Origin: Lachnospiraceae bacterium
Lineage (GTDB): Bacteria; Bacillota; Clostridia; Lachnospirales; Lachnospiraceae
DNA length: 42,236 bases
Direction of reading: 5' to 3'
NCBI GenBank assembly: GCA_024690205.1
Contig: JAILCX010000015.1
Span: 1 to 42,236, forward strand
Part shown: positions 33,800-42,236 of the stretch, in pieces
How the letters are laid out: each line of letters starts with the position of its first letter
How positions within the stretch are numbered: the first letter of the stretch is position 1
Notes under the pieces: generated by a model
The model's input: only the letters and a program-made list of their open reading frames with translations
What the model was told of the DNA's origin: nothing
Database searches by the model: none
Position numbers and translations under genes: made by a program

Positions 33800-34814
33800 A
33801 GCGGTTAAACTTTCGGATATTGCAAAAAAAATGAATGTAAGTACCGTTACGGTGTCAAAAGCACTTTCGGGGCAAAAGGGAGTAAGCGAAGAAAAAAGAC
33901 AGCAGATAAAGGCTCTTGCCGAGGAGCTGGGATATATGACACCCTCTGCAGCAAGAATGATGGCAGGAGAAAGCTCATATAATATCGGAGTCATCGTAGC
34001 CAAAAGATATTTTCACCAGTCACAGTCCTTTTACTGGTCAATGTATCAGGAAGCAACGACATATGCGCTTTCAAAGAACAGCTTTACAATGCTTGAGGTG
34101 GTTGAGGAAGAGGATGAAGAATCCTGCACCGTCCCCAGGCTTATCGAAGGCGGAAGGATAAACGGTCTTATCATAATAGGGATAATGAACAGGGATTACC
34201 TTGAGACTGTGAGCAAAAGCACAGATCTTCCGATAGTATTCCTTGATTTTTATGAAAGCGGGATAAAATGTGATTCCGTCGTATCCGACAGCTATTTCGG
34301 AATGTATCACATGACAAACTATCTTTGCGAGAACGGGCACAAAAAGATCGCCTATGTCGGAACACTTTTTACGACAAACAGCATAACCGACAGATATTTC
34401 GGATATTGTAAGGCTCTTGCGGAAAATGGGATCGAGATAAGAAAGGATTATATAATAGACGACCGTTTCCCTGAAACAAAGGCAAAAACGGGATTCAGGA
34501 TCAGGCTGCCCAAAGATATGCCGACAGCGTTTGCCTGCAACTGCGATGTCACGGCCCTTGAGATCATAAAGATGTTAAATGATCAGGGATACAGAGTACC
34601 TCAGGATGTATCCGTAGTCGGGTTCGATAATTATGCTTTTTACAATACGGATAATATCGAGCTTTCAACATACGCCGTTGACGGAAAGGGAATGGCAAGA
34701 CTTGCGGTAAAAAGACTTATAAAAAAGATGTCCGGGGATAAAGCCATTAAGGGGACTGCGGTAGTCGAGGGAAAACTCATTCCCGGAAAAACAGTAGCCA
34801 GGGCAAAAGGCTAA
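33792..34814 (+). CDS. LacI-family repressor
   Basis: A 340-residue LacI/GalR regulator. The helix-turn-helix (about 5-50) reads VKLSDIAKKMNVSTVTVSKAL, with the hinge helix at about 55-65. The rest is the periplasmic-binding-protein-like sugar domain (NIGVIVAKRYF, GLIIIGIM, VVSDSYFGMYHMTNYL, PQDVSVVGFDNY). It overlaps the GH36 gene by eight bases and is followed by the sugar importer, so it very likely controls the mannan locus; a mannooligosaccharide inducer is inference. Two upstream regions share a palindromic 13-mer that may be its operator. Confidence 0.9.
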   Translation: MAKAVKLSDIAKKMNVSTVTVSKALSGQKGVSEEKRQQIKALAEELGYMTPSAARMMAGESSYNIGVIVAKRYFHQSQSFYWSMYQEATTYALSKNSFTMLEVVEEEDEESCTVPRLIEGGRINGLIIIGIMNRDYLETVSKSTDLPIVFLDFYESGIKCDSVVSDSYFGMYHMTNYLCENGHKKIAYVGTLFTTNSITDRYFGYCKALAENGIEIRKDYIIDDRFPETKAKTGFRIRLPKDMPTAFACNCDVTALEIIKMLNDQGYRVPQDVSVVGFDNYAFYNTDNIELSTYAVDGKGMARLAVKRLIKKMSGDKAIKGTAVVEGKLIPGKTVARAKG

Positions 34815-34832
34815 AAAATTATTTCGAGAAAA

Positions 34833-34860
34833 ATTAGCCTGGCTAATAATTTTTTTAGCT
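34833..34860 (+). terminator. terminator/operator-like element after lacI
   Basis: ATTAGCC (34833-34839), T, then GGCTAAT (34841-34847) is an exact palindrome, followed by a seven-T run. It may end the GH36-LacI transcript. Its AGCC/GGCT half-sites also resemble the TTAGCTAA element next to it, so it may be a second operator. Confidence 0.5.
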
Positions 34861-34862
34861 AA
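34850..34862. promoter_or_regulatory. candidate LacI operator, SBP side
   Basis: The second copy of TTTTTTTAGCTAA, about 93 bases before the SBP promoter -35 and sharing its T-run with the preceding palindrome. Confidence 0.45.
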
Positions 34863-34954
34863 TTTCATATAGAGAAAATACACAAATAAGAGTCAATACC
34901 ATTGTGGAAAAAGATGAAAAACGTTTTATTTTCATCGAAAATCCAACCAATGTA

Positions 34955-34983
34955 TTGACTTTTTTGTTTGGGAAAAATAGAAT
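34955..34983 (+). promoter_or_regulatory. promoter of the sugar-importer operon
   Basis: TTGACT (34955-34960), a 17-base spacer, and TAGAAT (34978-34983), about 49 bases before the SBP start. A further AGGCTAAAAAAT near 35003 matches the half-site seen at 34808, possibly a regulator contact. Confidence 0.65.
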
Positions 34984-35031
34984 TAAAATCACTTAAAAAA
35001 TAGGCTAAAAAATAAAGGAGGAAAGCTTATT

Positions 35032-36480
35032 ATGAAGAAAAAAATAACGGCATTAGTTTTAGCTTCTGCAATGGTCGTTTCGCTTGTTGCATGTGGAAAC
35101 GCAGATCAGTCTGCTCCCGCTGCTTCAACAGACAGTGCGCCCGCTGCTGAAGAATCAACTGACGCAGCTGCAGATACGGATGCTGATGTAAATGAAGAGG
35201 CACCCGCTCAGGCAGGAGATCTGGCTTACACAACATTAAATCTTGATGATTACAAGGATTTCAGTGCAAGCATAAAGTACATTCACCACAAGACAGACCG
35301 TGAAGAAGACGGAACCATCGCAGCCATGATCGCTGAATTTAACAAGGACTTCCCCAACATCACGGTAACAACCGAAGCAGTTACAGACTATGCTGAGGAT
35401 TCGCTCCTTCGCCTTACAACGGGAGACTGGGGCGATATCATGCACATACCCGCTGTCGACAAGAGTGATCTTGCTACATACTTCATGCCTTTAGATACTC
35501 TTGATAATCTTTCATCACAGCTTAATTTCGTAAGCTCATGGTCATATGACGGGCTTTGCTACGGAATTCCTTATATGGCTAACGCACAGGGAGTTCTTTA
35601 TAACAAAAAGGTGTTCCAGGATGCCGGCATCACAACACTTCCCAAAACTCCCGATGAATTCCTTGATGATCTTCAGCTTATTAAGGATAACACGGATGCG
35701 ATCCCTCTTTACACAAACTACGCTGCAGGCTGGACCATGGGTGCATGGGATGCTTATGTAGGTATCGTATCTAACGGAGATGATACATATATGAATCAGA
35801 AGCTTGTACACACTGCAAATCCTTTTGCGGATCCCGGTGACGGATCAGGTGCGTACAACGTTTACAGGATCCTTTACGATGCATGTGCAAAAGGTCTTAT
35901 CGAAGATGACTATACAACGACCGACTGGGAAGGTTGTAAGGGAATGTTAAACCGCGGTGAGATCGGAACGATGGTTCTTGGATCATGGGCATATGCACAG
36001 ATGCAGGAAGCAGGAGACACTCCCGAAAATGTTGGATACATGCCTTTCCCTATGACAGTCGGCGGAGTTCAGTATGTTGCAGCAGGCGGTGACTATAACT
36101 ACGGTATCAATGCAAACGCTTCAGATGAGAACAAGACAGCCGCTCTTATCTTTGTAAAGTGGATGACCGAGAAATCCGACTGGTGCTACAACGAAGGCGG
36201 ATACACGGTTGTTAAGGGCGGAAAGAATCCCGACATGTATGCTGCATTTGACGGTTGTACCGTATTATCCGACCAGGATGCCATTGATGGAGAAGCAGAT
36301 TATCTTAACCAGATGAATTCGGAATCAGAGCTTTCAATAAATGCAGGCGGAAACGATAAGGTTCAAAAGATCGTCGAAGCAGGTGCTACAGGCTCGCAGG
36401 ATTTTGCAAGCATTATGGATGAATGGAACCAGAAGTGGTCTGATGCCCAGGAAGAACTCGGTATCGAAGTACTCTACTGA
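35032..36480 (+). CDS. sugar ABC transporter lipoprotein, substrate-binding
   Basis: A 482-residue extracytoplasmic solute-binding protein of the family 1 type. The signal peptide has KKK, a hydrophobic core and lipobox SLVACG, so the mature protein is lipid-anchored at C21. A low-complexity Ala/Ser/Asp linker (about 24-62) precedes the ligand-binding domain, in which NAQGVLYNKKVF and a C-terminal DEWNQKW are visible. The ribosome binding site AAAGGAGGAAAG is strong. It is the first importer gene and lies upstream of two permeases; location suggests beta-mannooligosaccharides as ligand. Confidence 0.92.
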   Translation: MKKKITALVLASAMVVSLVACGNADQSAPAASTDSAPAAEESTDAAADTDADVNEEAPAQAGDLAYTTLNLDDYKDFSASIKYIHHKTDREEDGTIAAMIAEFNKDFPNITVTTEAVTDYAEDSLLRLTTGDWGDIMHIPAVDKSDLATYFMPLDTLDNLSSQLNFVSSWSYDGLCYGIPYMANAQGVLYNKKVFQDAGITTLPKTPDEFLDDLQLIKDNTDAIPLYTNYAAGWTMGAWDAYVGIVSNGDDTYMNQKLVHTANPFADPGDGSGAYNVYRILYDACAKGLIEDDYTTTDWEGCKGMLNRGEIGTMVLGSWAYAQMQEAGDTPENVGYMPFPMTVGGVQYVAAGGDYNYGINANASDENKTAALIFVKWMTEKSDWCYNEGGYTVVKGGKNPDMYAAFDGCTVLSDQDAIDGEADYLNQMNSESELSINAGGNDKVQKIVEAGATGSQDFASIMDEWNQKWSDAQEELGIEVLY

Positions 36481-36513
36481 TAAGCACGGTCATATTGGTT
36501 AACTAAGTTAAAA

Positions 36514-36559
36514 GGTAGACGAAAGGGCCGGAAACAAAGGATTCCGGCCCAGGTTTACC
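36514..36559 (+). promoter_or_regulatory. hairpin between SBP and permease genes
   Basis: GGGCCGGAA (36525-36533) pairs with TTCCGGCCC (36542-36550), and GGTAGAC (36514-36520) pairs with GTTTACC (36553-36559), around an eight-base loop. No T-run follows. It probably stabilises the SBP message or limits read-through, so the binding protein is made in excess of the permeases. Confidence 0.6.
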
Positions 36560-36602
36560 GACAAGTCTATACACCCGGCATTCGGGGCAGAGGATATAAA
36601 TC

Positions 36603-37508
36603 ATGAAGAAAAAAAGAACTTTTGGGGAATGGGCAAGATCGCAGGACGGACAGAAGCTGTTCGTTATTGTCACGTTCATGATCGTTCCCCTTGTGCTCTT
36701 GTTTGTCTTTACATACCTTCCGTTCGGCGAAATGTTCGGATACAGCTTTTTTAACATGAAATATACAGGGGCCAGAAAATATGTGGGGCTTAAGAATTAT
36801 CTGAAGGTCTTCCAGCGCGATGATTGCTTTAAGGCGCTTAAGCTTTCACTTTATTATATGGTCGGTTCGGTAATACAGCTCGGACTTGCCCTGTATCTTG
36901 CTACGGTACTCAGTTTCAAGGTAAAGGCAGGAGGACTTTTTAAGGGACTTATGTTTTTCCCTTATCTCATAAACGGAATAGCAATAGGTTTTATCTTTAA
37001 GTTTTTTTATACAAGAGGTTTTGTGTTTGACACCGTTTTACAGTGGTGCGGATTTGAACTTGAGAATCTCCCGTACTGGCTTAAGGACCAGAGCATTAAT
37101 AACTGGTCTTTGGTCGGAACGTCGGTGTGGAGATATTTTGGGCAGAATATGGTGCTTTTTATCGGAGCGATAATGTCTGTCGATAACGATCTTTATGAAG
37201 CGGCGATGCTTGACGGCGCTAACAATTTCCAGCAGTTTAAGTACATTATCCTTCCGAGTATCAAGACGATCATCACGTTAAACGTGATCCTATCGATAAC
37301 GGGTTCCTTAAGTGCATTTGAACCGCCTTATGTCATTACAAGCGGTGCAAACGGAACGGGAACGTATTTTGTGGTAATGCACGAGATCGCACACACACAG
37401 CAAAAAGTCGGACTGGCTTCGGCTATGGCGATCGTATTGCTTACGATAATACTTGCCGCAACGGGACTTCAAAAACTCTTCTTTAAATATGTATGGAGGG
37501 AGGATTGA
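36603..37508 (+). CDS. sugar ABC transporter permease, MalF-like
   Basis: A 301-residue membrane protein with about six transmembrane helices. The EAA-loop, YEAAMLDGANNFQQFKYIILPSI, is the contact point for the ATPase. The N-terminal region is charged (KKKRTFGEWARSQ) and typical of the first permease. The next gene overlaps its stop by one base. No ATPase gene is in the window, as in other multiple-sugar importers that share MsmK. Confidence 0.9.
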   Translation: MKKKRTFGEWARSQDGQKLFVIVTFMIVPLVLLFVFTYLPFGEMFGYSFFNMKYTGARKYVGLKNYLKVFQRDDCFKALKLSLYYMVGSVIQLGLALYLATVLSFKVKAGGLFKGLMFFPYLINGIAIGFIFKFFYTRGFVFDTVLQWCGFELENLPYWLKDQSINNWSLVGTSVWRYFGQNMVLFIGAIMSVDNDLYEAAMLDGANNFQQFKYIILPSIKTIITLNVILSITGSLSAFEPPYVITSGANGTGTYFVVMHEIAHTQQKVGLASAMAIVLLTIILAATGLQKLFFKYVWRED

Positions 37509-38359
37509 TGAATACTAAAGTTAAAAATCTTAAAATGCTCCCTTTGACGGTGCTTAAATATCTGTCACTCATATTCTTTTCTTTTGTAGCCGTTTTGCCC
37601 GTGGCATCATGCGTTATCACGGCATTTAAATCGGAAAAGGAATACCAGACCACAAACGTCATGGTATTACCGAAAAGCTGGTTTTATTTTGAAAACTTCA
37701 AGGAAGCCTTTATAAAAGCAAATATGGGTCGCGCGTTTATCAATTCAACGATAATACTTGTTTTCGTTCTGTTCTTTTCGGTGTTCATCGGAACGCAGCT
37801 TGCATACGTACTTAACCGGTTTAAGTTCCCGGGAAACACAATAATAAGGAGTCTTTTCCTTTTTGCCTCCCTGCTTCCCGGGGTAGCTATGCAGATAGCG
37901 GTCTATGAGATCATGTATAACCTGCATTTTATAAATTCGCTGACAGGATACATCATCATGATGTGCGGAACCGATGTCATATCGATATACATATACATCC
38001 AGTTTTTTGAAAACATAAGTATCTCGCTTGATGAATCGGCGATAGTTGATGGAGCAAACTATTTTACAATCTTTTACAGGATCCTCTTCCCGCTGCTTAA
38101 ACCGGCTATCGTAACAAGCTGTATCTTAAAAGGAGTAAGCACTTTTAACGAGTACTATGCGGCAAGCCTTTACCTTCAGGACAAGAAAAAATACGGGACC
38201 GTTGCAACTTCGCTATATACCTTCGTAGGTCCTCTCGGAAGTAAGTATAACCTTATCTGCGCGGGACTCATCATTGCTCTTATACCGGCACTTGTTGTAT
38301 TTATCACCTGCCAAAAACAGATATACTCAGGACTTACCGCAGGCGCTGTCAAGGGATGA
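37508..38359 (+). CDS. sugar ABC transporter permease, MalG-like
   Basis: A 283-residue membrane protein with six transmembrane helices, the second half of the importer channel. The EAA motif here reads DESAIVDGANYFTIFYRILFPL. The start is the ATG overlapping the first permease stop (TGATG), after GGAGGGAGG; a further-upstream in-frame start at 37493 would put that ribosome binding site inside the gene. The C terminus ends GLTAGAVKG, as usual for this family. Confidence 0.9.
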   Translation: MNTKVKNLKMLPLTVLKYLSLIFFSFVAVLPVASCVITAFKSEKEYQTTNVMVLPKSWFYFENFKEAFIKANMGRAFINSTIILVFVLFFSVFIGTQLAYVLNRFKFPGNTIIRSLFLFASLLPGVAMQIAVYEIMYNLHFINSLTGYIIMMCGTDVISIYIYIQFFENISISLDESAIVDGANYFTIFYRILFPLLKPAIVTSCILKGVSTFNEYYAASLYLQDKKKYGTVATSLYTFVGPLGSKYNLICAGLIIALIPALVVFITCQKQIYSGLTAGAVKG

Positions 38360-38388
38360 GCGTAACGGGAGTAAAGGGAGAACTTACG

Positions 38389-39567
38389 ATGTCTATACTC
38401 AAAGATGAAGCAAAAAAGCATTTAACGGAAGTGATAATCCCCTTTTGGATGAGCCTCCGGGATCGTGAACACGGCGGATATTACAGTTATGTGGATAATG
38501 ACCTTAATATAGATAAAAAAGCATTTAAAGGATGCATCTTAAACAGCAGGATAATGTGGTTTTTTTCAAATGCTTATATGCTCCTTAAAGATGAAAAGCT
38601 GTTGGATGAGGCAAGGAATGCTTTCAGGTTTTTTAAATCCTACTGCTACGACCGTGAAAACGGTGGCGTGTATTGGTCCGTTGAATATAACGGAAAGATA
38701 AAAGAAGATGTTAAATACACGTACAATCAGGCATTTGCGATCTATGCCCTTTCCTCATATTATGCTGCTTCAAAAAACGAAGAAGCTTTAAAACTCGCCG
38801 AGGAGATATATGAAGTCATCGAGAACAAGTGCTGTGATGACAAAGGCTATCTTGAAGCGGGAAACAGGGAGTTTAGGCCTGTAAGCAATGAAGAGCTTTC
38901 CGAAAACGGTGTCATCGCATCAAGGACCATGAACACCCTGCTCCATGTGATGGAAGCATATACGGAATTATACAGAGTGACAGGGCTTTTAAGCGTAAGA
39001 AAGAGTCTCGAACGGATCATCGGGATATTCACGGACCATATTTATAACCCGGAACATCACCGTCAGGAGGTCTTTTTTGACGATGAATACAGACCGATAA
39101 TAGATCTTCACTCTTACGGCCATGATATCGAAACAGCCTGGCTTATGGACAGGACGATCGAGATATTGGGCGATGAAGGATTGAAGCAAAAGATCTTTCC
39201 CATAACAAAAGATCTTACCGAAACCATATTCAAAACTGCTTTTGACGGAAGGTCTCTTGCAAATGAGTGTGAGAACGGAAAAGTCGACGAAACAAGGATA
39301 TGGTGGGTTCAGGCAGAAGCAGTCATCGGATTTTTGAACGGATACGAAAAAGATCATTCCAAAAAAGAATACCTTGATGCTGCACTTGGCGAATGGGATT
39401 TTATCATGAACAACATAGTCGATCAAAGGGAGGGGTCAGAGTGGCTAAGGGAAGTCGGGCCCGACGGAAAACCGCTTCAGAAAAGTCCGATCGTTGAGCC
39501 GTGGAAATGCCCGTACCATAATGGTAGAATGTGTATGGAAATAATAAAACGAAATACTGATTCCTGA
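38389..39567 (+). CDS. AGE-family cellobiose/mannobiose 2-epimerase
   Basis: A 392-residue (alpha/alpha)6-barrel epimerase of the N-acylglucosamine 2-epimerase family. REHGGYYSYVD, NSRIMWFFSNAY, YGHDIETAWLMDR and TRIWWVQAEAV contain the conserved His and Arg residues of cellobiose 2-epimerase. The nearby phosphorylase suggests its job is to turn mannobiose into mannosyl-glucose. The start is the ATG after AAAGGGAG; the earlier in-frame ATG at 38356 overlaps the permease stop. The gene ends 12 bases before the GH130. Confidence 0.87.
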   Translation: MSILKDEAKKHLTEVIIPFWMSLRDREHGGYYSYVDNDLNIDKKAFKGCILNSRIMWFFSNAYMLLKDEKLLDEARNAFRFFKSYCYDRENGGVYWSVEYNGKIKEDVKYTYNQAFAIYALSSYYAASKNEEALKLAEEIYEVIENKCCDDKGYLEAGNREFRPVSNEELSENGVIASRTMNTLLHVMEAYTELYRVTGLLSVRKSLERIIGIFTDHIYNPEHHRQEVFFDDEYRPIIDLHSYGHDIETAWLMDRTIEILGDEGLKQKIFPITKDLTETIFKTAFDGRSLANECENGKVDETRIWWVQAEAVIGFLNGYEKDHSKKEYLDAALGEWDFIMNNIVDQREGSEWLREVGPDGKPLQKSPIVEPWKCPYHNGRMCMEIIKRNTDS

Positions 39568-39579
39568 AAGGGGTAAACT

Positions 39580-40752
39580 ATGCATTACAGGTATTTTGAA
39601 GAACAGAAAAAATACGAGGAACTGATCGGAAAAAAGAATTCCGTTGACCAAAGCTTTTATAACGGGATCTATGAAAGATACGTAAACCCTGTTTTGACAA
39701 GAGAACATATTCCGCTAACCTGGCAGTATGATCTTGATGAAAAGACAAATCCTTTCTTTATGAAAAGACTCGGGATAAATGCGGTCATGAATTCCGGAGC
39801 CATAGAGCTTAACGGAAAATACTATCTTGTTGCAAGAATAGAAGGAGATGACAGAAAGTCTTTTTTCGGGATAGCCGAGTCACCTAACGGAATAGACAAT
39901 TTCCGCTTTTGGGATTATCCGATCCTTCTTGATGATACAAATCCTGAGGAAACGAACGTATATGATATGCGCCTTACCAAACATGAGGATGGATATATAT
40001 ACGGAGTTTTCTGCTCAGAGAGCAAGGACACATCGGTAAATGACCTTTCTGCCGCTGTTGCCGCCGCCGGAATAGTAAGGACAAAGGATCTTAAGAACTG
40101 GGAAAGGCTTCCGAACCTTGTGACATTACGTTCGCCCCAGCAAAGAAACGTTGTATTGCATCCTGAGTTTGTTGACGGAAAGTATGCTTTCTATACAAGA
40201 CCCATGGATGATTTTATTGAAACAGGCTCCGGAGGTGGTATCGGTTTCGGGCTGTGTGATGACATCACTCACGCTGTTATAGACGAAGAAAAGATGACAT
40301 CCATACGCAGATATCACACGATCACCGAATCAAAGAATGGTGCCGGAGCCCCTCCTGTAAAGACGGAAAGAGGATGGATACATATCGCTCACGGAGTACG
40401 GAATACGGCAGCAGGATTAAGATACGTTATATATGCATTTGCTACCGACTTAAACGATCCTTCGAAAGTGATCGCGGAACCTTCGGGACTGCTTATCGGA
40501 CCCAGGGGAGATGAAAGGGTCGGAGATGTATCAAACGTGGTATTTACAAACGGAGCGATCCTTAATGAAGAAGGAAAAGTGTTTATTTACTATGCTTCTT
40601 CGGATACAAGGATGCACGTAGCAACAACAACAATAGAACGTCTCACTGACTATGTATTTAACACACCCAAAGATCCGCTTCGTTCGGTAAAATGTGTTGA
40701 ACAAAGATGCGATCTTATAAAAAAGAATCTGGAAATATTAAGCAGACAGTAA
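39580..40752 (+). CDS. GH130 phosphorylase, mannosyl-glucose type (GH130_1)
   Basis: A 390-residue five-bladed propeller enzyme. [18 protein letters not shown] holds the proton-donor aspartate D129, and TRPMDDF and [21 protein letters not shown] are family motifs. The N-terminal helical extension (about 1-45) is characteristic of the GH130_1 branch, which phosphorolyses 4-O-beta-D-mannosyl-D-glucose to mannose-1-phosphate and glucose. The epimerase just before it supplies that substrate. Ribosome binding site AAAGGGG. Subfamily is assigned from sequence layout and context. Confidence 0.87.
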   Translation: MHYRYFEEQKKYEELIGKKNSVDQSFYNGIYERYVNPVLTREHIPLTWQYDLDEKTNPFFMKRLGINAVMNSGAIELNGKYYLVARIEGDDRKSFFGIAESPNGIDNFRFWDYPILLDDTNPEETNVYDMRLTKHEDGYIYGVFCSESKDTSVNDLSAAVAAAGIVRTKDLKNWERLPNLVTLRSPQQRNVVLHPEFVDGKYAFYTRPMDDFIETGSGGGIGFGLCDDITHAVIDEEKMTSIRRYHTITESKNGAGAPPVKTERGWIHIAHGVRNTAAGLRYVIYAFATDLNDPSKVIAEPSGLLIGPRGDERVGDVSNVVFTNGAILNEEGKVFIYYASSDTRMHVATTTIERLTDYVFNTPKDPLRSVKCVEQRCDLIKKNLEILSRQ

Positions 40753-40771
40753 ATGAAAAAGGAGATCAGGT

Positions 40772-41791
40772 ATGAGCATAAAGATGATTGCCCCCGAAGT
40801 TAAAAACGTTCCCTGGCAGGAAAAGCCAGATAATATCGTTGGAGCACCTGTCTGGAGATATAAAGAAAACCCGATCATCGGGAGAAATCCCATCCCGGGA
40901 GTAGCAAGGATTTTTAACAGTGCAGTAATGCCTTACGGTGACGAGTTCATCGGAGTTTTCCGCGGAGAACAGACAAACGGTATACCCTATATATATCTTG
41001 GACATTCAAAGGATGCCATCCATTGGGAATTCGATAAAGAAAAGATCCCGTTTGAAAATGAAAAGGGTGAACCCTTCATGCCGAGGTATGCATATGACCC
41101 CAGGCTTGTTAAGGTTGAGGATACCTATTACCTTATCTGGTGCCAGGACTTTTACGGAGCTTCAATAGGAATGGCAAAGACTACTGATTTTAAAAAGTTC
41201 GTACGTCTTGAGAATCCTTTTATTCCGTTTAACAGAAATGCCGTTTTATTCCCGAGAAAGATAAACGGAAATTTCGTTCTTTTGTCTCGCCCCTCAGATT
41301 CGGGACACACTCCTTTCGGTGATATCTTCCTGTCTGAGAGCCCCGACCTTGTATATTGGGGAAAGCACCGTCACGTGATGAGCAGAGGCTCTGAATGGTG
41401 GGAGTCGGTAAAGATCGGAGGAGGCGCAGCGCCCATAGAGACATCTGAAGGATGGCTTTTGTTTTACCACGGAGTTTCCGGAACATGTAACGGATTTGTT
41501 TATTCAATAGGAGGAGCTATCCTTGATCTTGATAATCCTTCGATAGTTAAATACCGTTGTGAAACTTTCCTTCTTACTCCCGAAGAGTGGTATGAGGAAA
41601 GAGGATTTGTTCCCAACGTATGCTTCCCCTGTGCCACGATCCATGATCCGAAGTCGGGAAAGATCGCGATCTACTATGGCTGTGCGGACAGCTATGTAGG
41701 ACTTGCTTTCTGCTATTTCGAGGAGATCGTTGAGTACATCAAATCCCATTCGGTAGTTACCGAGCAGGATACCGAGATCGGTATAAGATAA
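40772..41791 (+). CDS. GH130 phosphorylase, mannooligosaccharide type (GH130_2)
   Basis: A 339-residue GH130 enzyme shorter than its neighbour, without the long N-terminal extension. The proton-donor aspartate is D109 in YAYDPRLVKVED; GGGAAPIETSEGWLLFYHGV and FVPNVCFPCA follow. This branch (GH130_2) typically shortens beta-1,4-mannooligosaccharides by phosphorolysis to mannose-1-phosphate. It is 19 bases after the first GH130 gene and belongs to the same transcript. Two paralogues in tandem, with distinct chain-length roles, match known mannan loci. Confidence 0.87.
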   Translation: MSIKMIAPEVKNVPWQEKPDNIVGAPVWRYKENPIIGRNPIPGVARIFNSAVMPYGDEFIGVFRGEQTNGIPYIYLGHSKDAIHWEFDKEKIPFENEKGEPFMPRYAYDPRLVKVEDTYYLIWCQDFYGASIGMAKTTDFKKFVRLENPFIPFNRNAVLFPRKINGNFVLLSRPSDSGHTPFGDIFLSESPDLVYWGKHRHVMSRGSEWWESVKIGGGAAPIETSEGWLLFYHGVSGTCNGFVYSIGGAILDLDNPSIVKYRCETFLLTPEEWYEERGFVPNVCFPCATIHDPKSGKIAIYYGCADSYVGLAFCYFEEIVEYIKSHSVVTEQDTEIGIR

Positions 41792-41800
41792 GGTTTAGTG

Positions 41801-42236
41801 ATGTTTGAAATAGATCTTAAAGCAGGAGTAATAAATTCAGGCGATCCCAAAAGGATCATGCGTGTCATGCAAAAAGCATACAGGGGAGAGCGCATAGTTA
41901 CCGCTTTTTTGGGAGGATCGATAACCCAGGGGAGCCTTGCAACTACGCCGGATCGTTGTTATGCCTATCTTGTGTACAAATGGTGGTGTGAGACTTTTCC
42001 TCAAAGCAAAGTGGAATTCATAAATGCCGGAATAGGAGCGACCACTTCATATTTCGGAGTATCAAGAGTCCGCGAGCACGTGCTTTCAAAAAAGCCGGAT
42101 TTTGTTCTTGTTGAATTTGCCGTAAATGACAAAAATACCGATCTTTTTGAAGAAACTTATGAAGGATTGGTAAGAAACATCTTAAAGGATGAAGGAAAAC
42201 CGGCCCTTTTGCTTATGAACAATGTCTGCTATGACA
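41801..42236 (+). CDS. SGNH/GDSL esterase, N-terminal part
   Basis: The ATG opens a frame that runs off the window end (145 codons). The protein has the SGNH hydrolase blocks: S40 in FLGGSITQG (block I), the glycine of NAGIGATTS (block II) and the asparagine of EFAVND (block III). The catalytic His-Asp would be beyond the edge. There is no signal peptide. At this place in a mannan locus it is probably an esterase removing acetyl groups from imported mannooligosaccharides (CE17-like), which is inference from context. Confidence 0.75.
   Translation, partial: MFEIDLKAGVINSGDPKRIMRVMQKAYRGERIVTAFLGGSITQGSLATTPDRCYAYLVYKWWCETFPQSKVEFINAGIGATTSYFGVSRVREHVLSKKPDFVLVEFAVNDKNTDLFEETYEGLVRNILKDEGKPALLLMNNVCYD

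Noticed and set aside
35101-35220. Ala/Ser/Asp-rich stretch as a possible coding repeat
   Set aside because: It is the ordinary low-complexity linker after the lipobox of a Gram-positive binding protein.
1-42236. CRISPR arrays, rRNA genes, prophage genes and complete insertion sequences
   Set aside because: No regularly spaced repeats, rRNA signatures, phage structural genes or transposase motifs were seen.

Overview
The window looks like chromosomal DNA of an anaerobic, plant-fibre-degrading Firmicute of the Lachnospiraceae (Butyrivibrio/Roseburia-like). The base for this is the moderate G+C, AGGAGG-type ribosome binding sites, a tRNA gene without an encoded CCA, the lipoprotein-SBP sugar ABC transporter and the beta-mannan phosphorolysis genes. 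The genus is inference only. No rRNA, CRISPR array, phage block or intact insertion sequence is visible, and no gene-free stretch exceeds 300 bases.

Layout. 1-489: C-terminal part of a DUF4143-type ATPase. 600-3098: a G+C-richer GH2 glycosidase bracketed by a G-rich 16-base direct repeat, the second copy of which supplies the GH2 stop codon. 3192-4792: a creatininase-family protein overlapped by a MerR regulator. 4974-13578: a tightly packed run behind a promoter with a 15-base-arm palindrome: aldo/keto reductase, TetR regulator, a peptidase-S51/methyltransferase fusion, a GH88/GH105 hydrolase, a DHH phosphoesterase with an unusual C-terminal extension, and a membrane-anchored TIR-beta-propeller protein. 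The DHH/TIR pair is the best candidate for an undescribed signalling or defence system.

13673-20893: a second long run with a good sigma-A promoter: MFS transporter, GDPD, HflK, HflC, hybrid histidine kinase with REC and HPt, a response regulator with a degenerate N-terminal half, and a small zinc-ribbon protein. Its terminator lies inside the 3' end of the convergent lepB. 20897-21672 (minus): lepB and a small membrane protein. 21814-23010: a CofE-like ligase with no F420 genes in sight. 23041-23190: a long-range-paired structured RNA. 23223-27304: a DUF1624-type acyltransferase and a large GGDEF/EAL protein whose GGDEF motifs are degenerate. 27382-27454: tRNA-Lys(CTT) with its own promoter and a strong terminator. 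27537-31482: tatD, rsmA and a large cyclic-nucleotide-binding-domain protein with an unrecognised helical body.

31592-42236: a beta-mannan / galactomannan oligosaccharide locus: GH36 alpha-galactosidase, LacI regulator, lipoprotein SBP, two permeases, AGE-type (mannobiose/cellobiose) 2-epimerase, two GH130 phosphorylases and the start of an SGNH esterase. Expected flow: oligosaccharides enter by the ABC importer, side-chain galactose and acetyl groups are removed, one GH130 shortens mannooligosaccharides by phosphorolysis, and mannobiose is epimerised to mannosyl-glucose and cleaved by the other GH130 to mannose-1-phosphate and glucose. A shared 13-base element upstream of the GH36 and SBP genes is a candidate LacI site. 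The importer ATPase is not encoded here; a shared MsmK-type ATPase elsewhere is usual.
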